NCBI GenBank assembly: GCA_035236585.1
Contig: CP141135.1
Coordinates: 6,048,001 to 6,112,000 of the forward strand
Length of the DNA stretch: 64,000 bases
DNA from: Warburgia ugandensis
Taxonomy: Eukaryota; Streptophyta; Magnoliopsida; Canellales; Canellaceae
Reading direction: 5' to 3'
Part shown: positions 23,401 through 34,442 of the stretch, in pieces
How the letters are laid out: each line of letters opens with the position of its first letter
Numbering within the stretch: position 1 is the stretch's first letter
Notes under the pieces: model-generated
Database searches by the model: none
What the model saw: only the letters and a program-made list of their open reading frames with translations
Told to the model about the DNA's origin: nothing
Program-made: the position numbers and the translations under genes

Positions 23401-26400
23401 TCTTGTCAGTGTCTAGGAGAAAGAAGTTTTCCTTTCCTGTACAAGACTTGTTGGGGTGCTTCATTTGGATATGGAGAATCAAACCATCTGGTAACTCTAT
23501 GGTTGTTACCCTTCTGGTTGCCTTGGAATTTTGTATTCCTTTCTGGTTGTTTGTCATGCATTTTCAACATCCCTATGACAAAGCCAAAATGTTAATTGGT
23601 TCTCTTATTATTCTCGATGCATCCTGCAGATATAAAATAAGTAGGCAGTTCCAATCCATCTGGAATTTTTACTGTGTACATATTCTTTGGGGGTTACTCT
23701 TTTCTATAGCTTTAGTGCCTCTATATATTTGACATCATGCGAAACTTGTCTTATGCAGCTGCTCAAGTCAACTAAAATTCTTTCCAAATGATTCCACGAG
23801 CTTGTTTGCACATCATTTCTTAACATGCCTAATTTTCTGGACCATGTGGTCTTTCACTTACTTTCTTTATCAATTCGCCTTACATGAGAAACATGAGTGG
23901 AAGCAATACTGGTCTTGCTTTGCCTGTCACAATATGTCAAACAAGAGATAAGAAACCAAGTTCAATGACTTGATCTACTTGAGTCCACACAAAGCTGTTG
24001 CCACTATATTTCTTGTATTTCAAAACCAGTGTTGACCCAGCAGTTACTTCTGTTTGTTCCAAGCTCTTGAGCTTGATATGCTATTTGGTTTAAACATACT
24101 TTTACATTTTTGCAAGACCATAATCTGTAAATAGTGTCTCATTTTCCATCATTTCTTTTTGTTGTCTACTAGTTAATCACTTTTGATAACTACGGAGTAT
24201 CTGGGCATCCAAATCACCAGGACGTGCATCATGGACTTTGGTTAGTTGATGTTCCCTTTTCTCTATTTGATCTTGTTATGATTCTTATTGGATTTAACTT
24301 GCCTTCTGGAACGGTTTGTGAACAGCATGCTCTTGTGTGGGAATTCTCAGAGAAATATTGAAGCTTGGGAACTTGTATGTTCTTTCGTCTCATGTAATTG
24401 TCACCTTTTTTGCTTTTATGTTTCTTTTTCTTCTGGGCAAATCTGGTTGGGAGCTTTGAAGGCCGCTAAACTTCTAGTGATATTTTACTGCCCTATGTTT
24501 CTTTCAGTTTCTTTAACAAGTGCAGAAAGCTAGGTTTCCACTTCTTCTTCTTAATCTGCAGCCAACTAAGTAATAGTTAGGAAGATTCATTATTTACAGT
24601 GAAGAGATAGCCATTGGGTGCATGTCAGATTTATTTACTCACCCTCTGGCATGAAACCACTGATATATTGCATGATAAAAGAAATCCATAAGACTTTCTC
24701 ATACTAACTGCTTTCGTTCCATGACAGCTGCTAATGTGTATTGGATTTCATCCATTGCTTGTCTTCATTTCCGATTGCTGTGATTTGAGTGTTTGAAAAA
24801 TCTGACATTCCTATAGCTGCAACAATTATTACTTTTAATGATACAAATTTCTCAGGTAAGTACAAGCTTGGCTCGGAAGTATAGTGGACCACTGGATATC
24901 TGGTTATCAATCCTAAGTGTCCTTAATCACCCAAGAGGACAAATGTATTGCTTGGTAAATGGTCATCCTCATAAAAGCTTTCTTGCAATGGCACAGCATC
25001 GGAGCCAATGGGTTTGGTTAGTAAGCATTATTTTCTCCTTTCCTTGTTACATATGGTGCCATTCATTAACAGAGGCATTAGGTGGCCAAGATTGTCAAGT
25101 GAAGCTCATTTTTTATATCATTTTCTGGATGCACCACATCACATTGGAACTTAAATGTTATTGAATTATTATGGAATCACTAGTTGCTGACCAGAAAGCA
25201 TGCACTTTCTAATAAAATTCTGTAAGAGCTAGAAACAGGCAATCAGCACAACAGTTTTATGCTTCTTCAGCAGGAGAAGCTACCGATATGATGATGGTTT
25301 TGACTTGTTTCCTTGCAGACCTGTGAATGTTTGGTATTCGCTTAGAATAGTCTCCAAAAAAAAAAGAATGTGATACATTTGGAACTTCCAGACAAAGACT
25401 CTTGTAATTTAGCGTCATCCAGATGATTCTTTCATATTTCAAAGATTAAGTAGAGGCATTTGATTTGTAAAGATATACCAGTCATTAACACCCTTCTTTG
25501 TGGATGAGCACTCGGTTGTTTGGCCTTTTTTCTGTAAAGCACAAGCTATGAAAACTTTGTATAACTTATAACTGAGTTTTGCCTTTCTGCAGTCACTATC
25601 CTCATATTGTCATTAAAGTTTTCACTGAAGTCCTGGAATTTTATGTTTCCAGAAGAAAAGGCATATTTAGGATGGAAGCTAATATTTCCTTCCTTGTAAT
25701 GTCACCCTTAAGTTATTCACTTCCTCAAATACTTCCTAATTTTCAGTCTTGTTTGCCACCTTATCTGCTTCATATTGATAACCAAACTGCCTTCCCTCTT
25801 TTGATGCCAAAGGGCGTGATGAGTGGCTCCATGGCAGAATCAAAACTCAACAAAATCTTGGAGATCTGTGATGTCAGCATGGCAACGAAATCACAAAAGG
25901 AGTGCATTTTTCTGTTTAGGTTTCTAACACTTTTTTCTGTTGGATAATGAGAGGTGGTGCAGAGAGTCATATTCTCAATGCAGTGTGAGATATCAGTCTG
26001 AGCTCAATAAACCTTTAAGGTGGGAATGGCTATCTGCTACTAGCAAGTCTTTGCGTTTTTTCTCTGTTAAGCAGGTATGGATACTTGGTTTTAGTCATGC
26101 CTCTTTTTCCAGGTCACCTTATTCTGATTCACCCTGGTGGTGCTAAGAAAGGATGTATGGGAAAACACCATGTATTCGCTTTGAGTCATGTATTTTAAGA
26201 AGGAGCAATGTTGTTGGAGTTTCTTCTTTCCAGCAACACAGACTAGTTGCAATCTAGCTGCTTTATCTTGGGTCAGTTGAATATCGAGCCACATTGGGCA
26301 TTACCTCTATCATGCAACCATCAATCAGGACAATGTTGTCCCTGGAAAGTACCCTTCCTTGGTAGAGAAGCCAGTTTTGGTGGTGGATTTGAAGAAGAAG

Positions 26401-28383
26401 AGAGGAGGTTGGTAGCCTGAAAATAGAATATTGTACAGGGGTGTTGTGATATTTATTAGACCGAAGAATAACATTACATGAAGAGGAAGGGAAAAACTAA
26501 AAGAGTGAATGGGAACTCTTTTAGGAGTTCCCTGTCACCAACTTTGTGCAGTATTTTCCCAAGGATATATTGTGCCTCAGGTATTCTGATACATAATAGA
26601 TTCAGCCTATCGGTTTTAACCAATACAGGTTTTCCTAAGAAACAACCTTCTATTTTAGGTATTTTCCTAACAAAAACACACTGATCTAACCAGGAGGCGA
26701 AAGTATGTCCTCTGTATATCTCCGCTAGAAATTGTGCCTTCAAGTAACCTACTCTGTTTCATAGGAAGACTTTTACTTTTTCTTTGAAAGTTGAAGATTT
26801 AATTAAATCCAGAACCATTACAAGCCATTCAAAAGATACCTAACAAGGGAAAACACCACCAAAGCAACTTCTTCTCACTCTATACAGCTAAGGAAGAAAC
26901 ACGAGCCACCAGGCTCTCTAATGACACAAATCTTCAAAGAAAGTTAGAAACAATGCAATGCCACAAGTTACTGGCGTGGAGCAAAAGCCTCATCGAGAGG
27001 CGATGCTTGCCACACTAAGGTCACAATTAGACTGAGGTAGCATCAGCTGCGAACTCTTCCTCTCCAATCTGGTTGAGATTCACCCCTTCTTGAGCATGTT
27101 GGCCTACATCCTTGTTTACAGACCGGTGAGTATGGGAGAAGTAAGCATGAAGTTTGTCTCAAGAAGTGTGAGATGCAATCAATTCTCTACCAGTAAACCC
27201 AATGGGGTCTTTAGCTAGAGACTCCCATTGTATTACATTCTTAGAATTCTCTTCAACTTGAATATTGTTAATTTCCTAAGAGCCATACACAATTTCAGTG
27301 CCTGCCGCAGAGCATTCAGCACAGCAGAGTGTGCATCTCCAAATGGGGAGGGCCCTGCAAAGTTGAGAAGACACATTTCACTATGATTCCCAATCAATCC
27401 TCCTATAGTTCCCAAAACGAGTTCCATACAAGTTGAGCTTGAGAAACCCTGGGGAGAGGCTTTGCATTTGATATGGTAGATGACCTGATGTTCTCCTAAG
27501 GTCTTCTTGTCTCATTAGTATTAAACTCAGCAAATTCAGGGTTAACTGAAGCTCACCAACAGACTTGGTTAAGGATTCTATCAAAGATGATGGGAGGAGA
27601 AAGGATTTGCCTTGGAAGCATCTCCTGTTTCTCTCTTTCCACACCATCCAAAGAGTAGCCATTGCAACCAAATACCAGAGGAGTCTATTCCTTCTAGTTG
27701 TCTTTGGGAAGATCCAATGAGTTATTAGCTCCGCGGTTAGAGAGGGGAACACCCAAAGCATGTTGAATTTCTGAAGAACAAGGTCCCAAACTTGATGAAG
27801 TTTCAGGGAAGTGAATCAGTCGGTGGCTGACTATTTTAATGTCCTGCCTGCACGTAGCACCAAGAGGGCCCCTTCTGCCCTCTTCTCTGAAGGTTGTCAA
27901 AGGTTGACTTTTACTTTTAGTAGTAGTATCTGCTGCTGCAAAAGCAATGTTCTCAAAGATTCTATGTTCAAAGAAATCTTTCCTCCATCTCGTCTTCATG
28001 CTTCTTTTGTATAAATTCATATATCTTTGTCGCACAAAAATAGAAGTTTCAAGCTATACATGCCTGTGTTCACATTTCTAGCCATAAGTCTTCAGCCTGT
28101 AGGGTCCGAATTATGTGCAATGATCTGTTGAGAGCCTGTTCTGCGGTCTTTTTGATATTCAAATTGTGCTCCTTAGCCATCTCTTTTCTATCAGTCTTCA
28201 TTTTGTAGTACACATGTGAAGTCGTAGTTTAGCGGACGTTATACTAGTAGTGATATTTTGCTTGTAGACCGGGTTTAAACTGCTATAAACTGATTTTGCA
28301 AATTATTCTGCAGGTTCCGGAAGTTGTTTGTATTGTTATCCAGTTACACTTACGTGAACACACTCAGGAAAATCACAAGTTAG
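20460..28383 (+). CDS. PIGL: PIG-L: N-acetylglucosaminyl-phosphatidylinositol de-N-acetylase, ten exons
   Basis: Catalyses the second step of GPI-anchor synthesis at the ER: removal of acetate from GlcNAc-PI. Exons: 20460-20571, 20753-20813, 21009-21079, 22234-22298, 22392-22436, 22543-22623, 24173-24240, 24326-24374, 24856-25016, 28314-28383; 783 bases, 260 residues plus stop, in frame with GT-AG at every intron. A hydrophobic N-terminal segment (about 4-27) fits the single ER membrane anchor. The zinc-binding motif AHPDDES lies at 51-57, TFDNYGVSGHPNHQDVHHGL at 148-167, ARKYSGPLDIWLS follows, and the end is SSYTYVNTLRKITS. Length is close to human PIGL (about 252). Intron 9 is 3.3 kb and holds a LINE fragment. 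The gene looks intact. Confidence 0.93.
26770..27990 (-). mobile_element. L1-type LINE 3' fragment in PIG-L intron 9
   Basis: The minus strand shows the zf-RVT-like region found after plant LINE reverse transcriptases (GPSWCYVCRQDIK near 27850, then QVWDLVLQKFNMLWVFPSLT and LWMVWKERNRRCFQ), then an RNase H-like tail (GGLIGNHSEM, FAGPSPFGDAHSAVLNALRQ). These lie in more than one frame, so the copy is broken by frameshifts. An A-rich tract at 26767-26790 (minus strand) probably marks the 3' end. It is 5'-truncated and opposite to PIG-L transcription. The reverse transcriptase core is not present. Confidence 0.75.
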
Positions 28384-29352
28384 CAGTTTGCAAGGTAACA
28401 ATCATTCATTCTTGACCAACCCAGCTATCTTATGAAAAATATTTTTGTTCTAAACCTCTTAAATCAATGATGGAGAAAACACAGTTATCCCGTCTGCAAC
28501 ACGGAGTTCAGCAAAAATCAACTGTTAATGTTTTGCTAGAGGAACATAAATAAGGCTTAGTGGCTCAAGAGACAGTGATCCTTGTTTCAAGGTAAAATTA
28601 GCAGCTGTGAGATGAACTTTCTAGTGCCTGTTAAATTAACAAGTTTACTCTTGTGCAGGTAACGCATGTAGGCACAAAAAATCGATTGTTAAGAAAGAGC
28701 ATTAGAGCTGCTGTCTGTTAGCTTTGTCTTTGTATGAATACCAATTGCTTGTTTGTTGGAATTTTAGGTTGTGAAATCTATTCCTTGGTATTATCATTCA
28801 CCAAAGGTACAAAAATAACAGCGGCATAAGTTATATATTAAAAGAGAACAATTTTGTTCCAAGTTTTATATTTCATAACCAGGTAGGAACTGAAATCTGC
28901 TTCTTCAGTTTTAAACAATTATGTTATGCATTTATGGTGCTCAACAAGGTATTCCGGAGGCATACTTTTTGTTCAGGAATTTGTGGTGCCGCAGCTTCCA
29001 GGCCATTGCGCTTATCGTTGAAATAATACAAGCATATTTACCACATCATGTATGAAAATTGAGAGGTGGGAAGCTCAGCTATTGCTGGCCGAATATAAAA
29101 CCATGTGCATTCATCCAATTGATGAGATGCGTATGAGTGTATGGTTAAGTGCTGGTCACAAAACTCAGCTATTTGCCGTGTAAATGAAAGCACGCATCTA
29201 CATGCAACTAACTACGGGCATCGCCTAGAATATTGTTGATCGGGGCTGTACATCTTCTGGGCCGCTTCTTTGATAGGCGACTCATACAGACTTGTTCTAC
29301 AGCCAGAATTGGCGTCCTAAGATATGGTGTGTTCATTGGCCCCAGTCGGACT
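28384..29352. other. PIG-L 3'UTR and downstream flank
   Basis: Begins at the PIG-L stop codon. The 3'UTR end could not be fixed because no clear polyadenylation signal stands out. No further gene is visible. Confidence 0.35.
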
Positions 29353-29455
29353 ACTGGTCTTCTATAAAAAAGGCAGCCCCAGTGCATCAAGCTCCCGCCT
29401 ATGCGGGGTTTGGGGAAGGGGCTGACCATAAGGGTCTATAGTACTGGTTTTCTAT
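29353..29455 (+). mobile_element. Au-type SINE, 5' part only, with target duplication
   Basis: Body 29366-29442 holds the SINE start (GGCAGCCCCAGTGCATCAAG) through AAGGGTCTATA, then stops; the second half is absent. ACTGGTCTTCTAT at 29353-29365 recurs as ACTGGTTTTCTAT at 29443-29455, so the short body appears to have inserted in this form. Confidence 0.75.
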
Positions 29456-29607
29456 GCTCCTTCACAGAGACCTTGCATCATGGGGCTGTGCTGATTCTGT
29501 GTTCTGTCATTTTCAGGTCTCAGACAGCCATGAAACGTCTCACAACTAGTCTTTTGATGCTAAATTACCAAGTTTATGACCTTCCAGCCCGGAAATTTTC
29601 AGACAAT

Positions 29608-29764
29608 ACTTAGAAGTGCCAGTAAGGTATGGAAACAGCCTCTTGCAAAAATACAAGGTAAGGTTGCGTACTATAGGCCATTGTAGTTCTACCCTTTTCT
29701 AGATCTCGCATGGGCGGGAGCTTCGTACACCTGGGCGGCCTTTTACTCAGAAGTGCTAGCAGGC
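29608..29764 (-). mobile_element. Au-type SINE lacking its 3' part, with target duplication
   Basis: Body 29628-29744, minus strand: the 5' end is at the right (inverse of GGCCGCCCAGGTGTACGAAG) and the body runs left to CAGCCTCTTGC, so the last ~70 bases of the family are missing. ACTTAGAAGTGCCAGTAAGG (29608-29627) and ACTCAGAAGTGCTAGCAGGC (29745-29764) look like a diverged target duplication. Confidence 0.7.
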
Positions 29765-30084
29765 CAATATTAGGCCCATTCGGTCAGCTCAGCTCCGCTG
29801 AATATGGGCTGCTCTATTAGTACGGGACAATGTTTAGTGTATGTTTGGAAACTTGTTTTTATTATTTTTCTTATATTCTTTCAATTTTCCTATAGAAAAC
29901 TAAACTGATTTTCTATTGTAAAATAGAAAAAACGCCACAAAAATAAGTTTCCCAAACACGCACTCATTATTTTCTGCATATCATTTCACAATAAAATAAG
30001 CTGCTGGTCTAAGGTTCAGCACTAATTGAGTGGTTTCTTACTGTTTATTCAATGCCTAAATTTTCTTAACTACTTGTTAGTAAC
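29765..30084. other. Intergenic, no gene seen
   Basis: AT-rich sequence between a SINE and the RTE LINE; nothing recognisable. Confidence 0.4.
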
Positions 30085-31640
30085 CATCATCATCATCAAG
30101 ACCTTATCCCAATTAGGGGTCGGCCACATGAATCTTATTTCTCCATTCATATTTATTAAGTACCATGGCTTCATTTAGTTCCAAAGTTTTTAAATCTTTC
30201 CTCACCACTTCTATCCACATTCTTTTAGATCTTTCCCTTGCCCTTTTAAAACCTTGTACTTGCATTGCCTCACTCTTTCTAACTAGTGCTGTTTTTTGTC
30301 TCTTTTGCACATGTCTAAACCATCTAAGTCTAATCTCCCTCATCTTCTTACCTATTGGTACTACTACTAGATTTCCTCTAATATTTTTATTTCTAATTTT
30401 ATCCTTTTTTATCTTACCACTCATTCATCTTAATATCCTCGTCTTTGTGAGGCTTATTCTATGAGCATGATGTTCCTTAATTGCCCAGCATTCTGATCCA
30501 TATAACATGGCCGGCCTTATGTCCATCCTATAGAATTTTCCTTTTAGTTTGAGGGGCATCCATCGATCACATAAAACTCCATATGCACATTTCCATTTGT
30601 TCCAGCCCATTTGGATTCTCTTGTTAGCCTTCCTCTCAATCTCTCCACTTTCATGAATCATTGATCTTAGGTACCGAAAGTGGTCTTTTATAGGGACTTC
30701 TTGGTTATCAATCTTGACTGGTGTTTCAATCCAACTTTCCTTACTAAAATTGCATTCCATATATTCTGTCTTAGTTCTGCTACTTTTAAATCCTTTAAAT
30801 TATAATGCTTTTCTCCATAACTCTAGTTTGTGTTTACTTCCTCTAGTCTTATCAATTAAGACTATATCATCTGCAAATAGCATGCACCAGGGAATCTCTG
30901 TGTAAATGTTTTGTTAACTCATCCATAACTAACGTGAAAAGGTATGGACTCAATGCTGATCTTTGGTGCAATTCTACAGTGATAGGAAAATCACCGACCT
31001 CACCACTAGCAGTCTTAACATTTGTTATTGCTTCCTCATACATATATTTAATTATGTCTATATATCCTCGCGAAACCCCTTTATCGCTCAACACCCTTCA
31101 TATTAACTCTACAGGGACTCTATCATATGTTTTCTCTAAATCGATAATGACCATGTGGAGGTCCTTTCTCCTCTCCCTATATTTCTCTACAAATTGTATT
31201 AGTAAGAAAATAGCTTACATGATAGATCTTGTAGGCATTTTTTATATATTTTATAATCTTATTAAACAATTTGGTCAACTAAATTACCCCAATATCTCTC
31301 ATATGCTTCCAAACCTCTATTGGTATACCATTGGGCCCCATGACCTTTCTTGATTTCATTTTTTTTAAGTCCTCTTTCACTTCAGGTATTCTAATCTTAC
31401 GTTTATATCTATAATATCCAATGCTATTTAGGTTTATAGTATTTTCAATCCCTATATTTTCAGAGCCATTGTCATTTAATAATTTTTAAAAGTACATTTC
31501 TCACCTTTGTTTAATCTCATTATCTTTGACTAATATTCTTTGATTATCACTTCTAATGCACCCAACATGATCTAGATCCTTACCCTTCTGTTCTCTTACT
31601 TTTGTAATTTTAAACACATCTTTCTTACCTTCGCTCTAAA
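30085..31640 (-). mobile_element. RTE-type LINE, 5'-truncated reverse transcriptase part
   Basis: Minus-strand translation shows, in order, a segment like GIPIEVWKHMRDIG (near 31330), SALSPYLFTLVMDELTKH, the catalytic FADD box (codons at 30877-30866), YLRSMIHESGEIERKANKRI, KLKGKFYRMDIRPAMLYGSE and RLRWFRHVQKR to the end EWRNKIHVADP. These match the RT and its C-terminal region in plant RTE elements. The 3' end carries the family's simple tail (repeated GATGAT on the minus strand, 30085-30103). Several frameshifts and stops break it (for instance between DELTKHLH and the FADD box). The endonuclease end is missing. Confidence 0.85.
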
Positions 31641-32590
31641 GTTTGATAACAGCCACACTGCCCTGACAATCCTTTATGGCAATACGCTTATTAACTGGAT
31701 AAACAAAGAGAGAGGATGAAAAAGATCCAACAAAGGTCGACGACAATAAGATTGTTTTGAGAAAAGAAAGGAAAGAAATGCGGAAAAGGAGTGAAAAAGA
31801 GAGACGCTACGTTAAATATGCATGTTCGAACCGGCTCCACCGGATAAAGAGGTAGAACTCCCCACTCCATATTTTGAAAAAGAATGTATGAATTATATAT
31901 GAGGGAAGCTTATCAGGTTAGAATCCTTGAGATGCCCTTTATCAGGATAACGTGTCCCATTAACTGTAATAAATGATTAGTGCATGTAACTGCTCAAAGT
32001 GGTTAACCAGAACAGATGGCAGGCTAAGAGGAAACCTCTCTTTGGAGCTTTGCTGGGAAGCTTGTACTTGCTTGTTGAAGCATTGCTTGGGCCATTTCAA
32101 GATATAACAATAGATTTAAAGTTTCTCTTTGATACCAGTCATAGGGGGTTTGGTAAGGATTTGATCGTAGATAGAAACTAAGACCAGCATGAGGTTAGGG
32201 GATGATGTAGCCAACTAGATCAAAGCAGTGCTCGCAACAGTCTTAACATGCTGTATCCCATTCAGTTTGCTTGGCTTTTGACAAAGAAGAGGATAATCTC
32301 CCAACTAGGCCTCTGTAGTACAAATTTGGGGAGGAAGACGGGTACACCTTCGGAGTAACTAGTAAAGGGTGCGAACATGAGAGAAAGAGAGGGAGGGAGA
32401 GAGAGAGAGAGTATTGGTCGTGGGAGGGGAAGAAAGAAGGCTACAATCAAATTCTTTTCAAGAACTTGGGTTCCAACTTCTGAGAAGTCCCTGTTTTAGT
32501 GGGGCGGAATCTCTTTAACAATCACAAGATCAAAAAGTTATACTTAGGAAAAAGGGAAAACATCTTGACGCTTCTCTGTGCTTAAATACT
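31641..32590. other. Intergenic, no gene seen
   Basis: Contains a short GA tract (32382-32412) and no recognisable gene or element. Confidence 0.4.
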
Positions 32591-33008
32591 CCTTGTGTTG
32601 GTCCAGCCCCATTTTCAGGTGGCCGCCGTATTCAACGGTGGCGGGCGCAGCAGTCGGTGCCGACTGCTGACTTCAACCATGGTGGGCGCCGCAGTCAGCT
32701 GCCACCGACTGCTGACTTCAACAGCGGCGGGCGCCGCCGTCGACCACCGCCACCGACCACTGACTTTGTGTAAAACGGGTTGAAAATCAGACCCTAAAAT
32801 TCCCTATAAATAGGGATACCAAGAGGGCAAAGGGGAGAACCCATTCCTCTGTAAAAAAAAAATCCCCGTGTATACCTCTTTGTAAAACCTCGTTTTCATA
32901 GTGAAATTATTCTCTCCCGTGGACGTAGGCTTATTGGCCGAACCACGTTAAACTCTGTGTTTTTGTGTGTATGATCTTGGGCGGGGACTGAAAATCCCCA
33001 ACACCTTG
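32591..33008 (+). mobile_element. Copia-type solo LTR with 5-base target duplication
   Basis: Body 32596-33003 (408 bp) begins TGTTGGTCCAGCC and ends ATCCCCAACA, with matching TGTTGG/CCAACA termini. CCTTG lies directly outside both ends (32591-32595 and 33004-33008). The GTGGACGTAGGC and GCCGAACCACG segments near the right end are typical of copia LTRs in their R/U5 part, giving plus orientation. No internal domain is present: fossil left by recombination between two LTRs. Confidence 0.85.
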
Positions 33009-33254
33009 ATCGAGTGAGAACAGTGGTAGTGCACCAAAACTCATCTCCAGCAGATGAGCGCGCTCAGTTCCTGGAGAATACTCATGGAGCTCGACTTAAA
33101 TTGCGAATCTAGAGATCTAAATGGGGTCTCTCATAAATCCTTGAATTTTAAGCATAGAAGCCACACTGCGAAAATCTCTTCATGCCACAACATTATGGAA
33201 AATGATAGAAGGACCCTGGCTAACAAATAGTTTGCCCAATTGCCTCTGGTTTTT

Positions 33255-34442
33255 GCTTAGCGGGATGTTCTTAGTTAAAAGTTAGAACCTTGTTTCATGA
33301 AACCACGTTGAAGGTTCTCGACAGAAAATTAAACTCTTGAGTGTTGATTTTCTTGGACTATCTTGCAAAAAAGTTTTCCTCTCTTTGCTTAGCAGGATGT
33401 TCTTAATTAAAAGTTAGAACCTTGTTCCATGAAACCAGGTTGAAGGTTCTCAACGGAAAATTAAACTGTTGAGTGTTGATTTTCTTGGACTATCTTGCAA
33501 AAAAGATTTCCTCTCTTTGCTTAGCGGGATGTTCTTAATTAAAAGTTAGAACCTTGTTCCATGAAACCAGGTTGAAGGTTCTCAACGGAAAATTAAACTG
33601 TTGAGTGTTGATTTTCTTGGACTATCTTGCAAAAAAGATTTCCTCCCTTTGCTTAGCGGGATGTTCTTAATTAAAAGTTAGAACCTTGTTCCATGAAACC
33701 ACGTTGAAGGTTCTCAACGGAAAATTAAACTGTTGAGTGTTGATTTTCTTGGACTATCTTGCAAAAAAGATTTCCTCTCTTTGCTTAGCGGGATGTTCTT
33801 AATTAAAAGTTAGAACCTTGTTCCATGAAACCACGTTGAAGGTTCTCAAAGGAAAATTAAACTGTTGAGTGTTGATTTTCTTGGACTATCTTGCAAAAAA
33901 GTTTTCCTCTCTTTGCTTAGCGGGATGTTCTTAATTAAAAGTTAGAACCTTGTTCCATGAAACCACGTTGAAGGTTTTCAACGGAAAATTAAACTGTTGA
34001 CTGTTGATTTTCTTGGACTATCGTGCAAAAAAGATTTCCTCCCTTTGCTTAGCGGGATGTTCTTAATTAAAAGTTAGAACCTTGTTCCATGAAACCAGGT
34101 TGAAGGTTCTCAACGGAAAATTAAACTGTTGAGTGTTGATTTTCTTGGACTATCTTGCAAAAAAGATTTCCTCTCTTTGCTTAGTGGGATGTTCTTAATT
34201 AAAAGTTAGAACCTTGTTCCATGAAACCACGTTGAAGGTTCTCAACAGAAAATTAAACTGTTGAGTGTTGATTTTCTTGAACTATCTTGCAAAAAAGATT
34301 TCCTCTCTTTGCTTAGCGGGATGTTCTTAATTAAAAGTTAGAACCTTGTTCCATGAAACCATGTTGAAGGTTCTCAACGAAAAATTAAACTGTTGAGTGT
34401 TGATTTTCTTGGACTATCTTGGAAAAAAGATTTCCTCTCAAC
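33255..34442 (+). repeat. Tandem array, nine units of 132 bp
   Basis: The segment GCTTAGCGGGATGTTCTTA recurs at 33255, 33387, 33519, 33651, 33783, 33915, 34047, 34179 and 34311, an exact 132-base step with only substitutions between units. Each unit holds an inverted repeat (GTTAGAACCTT ... AAGGTTCTCAAC, about 20 bases apart) and the run CTTGCAAAAAAG. No long open frame. The array starts about 250 bp from the solo LTR but shares no sequence with it that I can see. Confidence 0.95.

Noticed and set aside
25579-25947. 122-codon open frame in PIG-L intron 9
   Set aside because: No recognisable domain; PIG-L is complete without it. An alternative last exon starting near 25594 is possible but unsupported.
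33255-34442. CRISPR-like array
   Set aside because: Units are whole tandem copies without unique spacers, and this is plant DNA.
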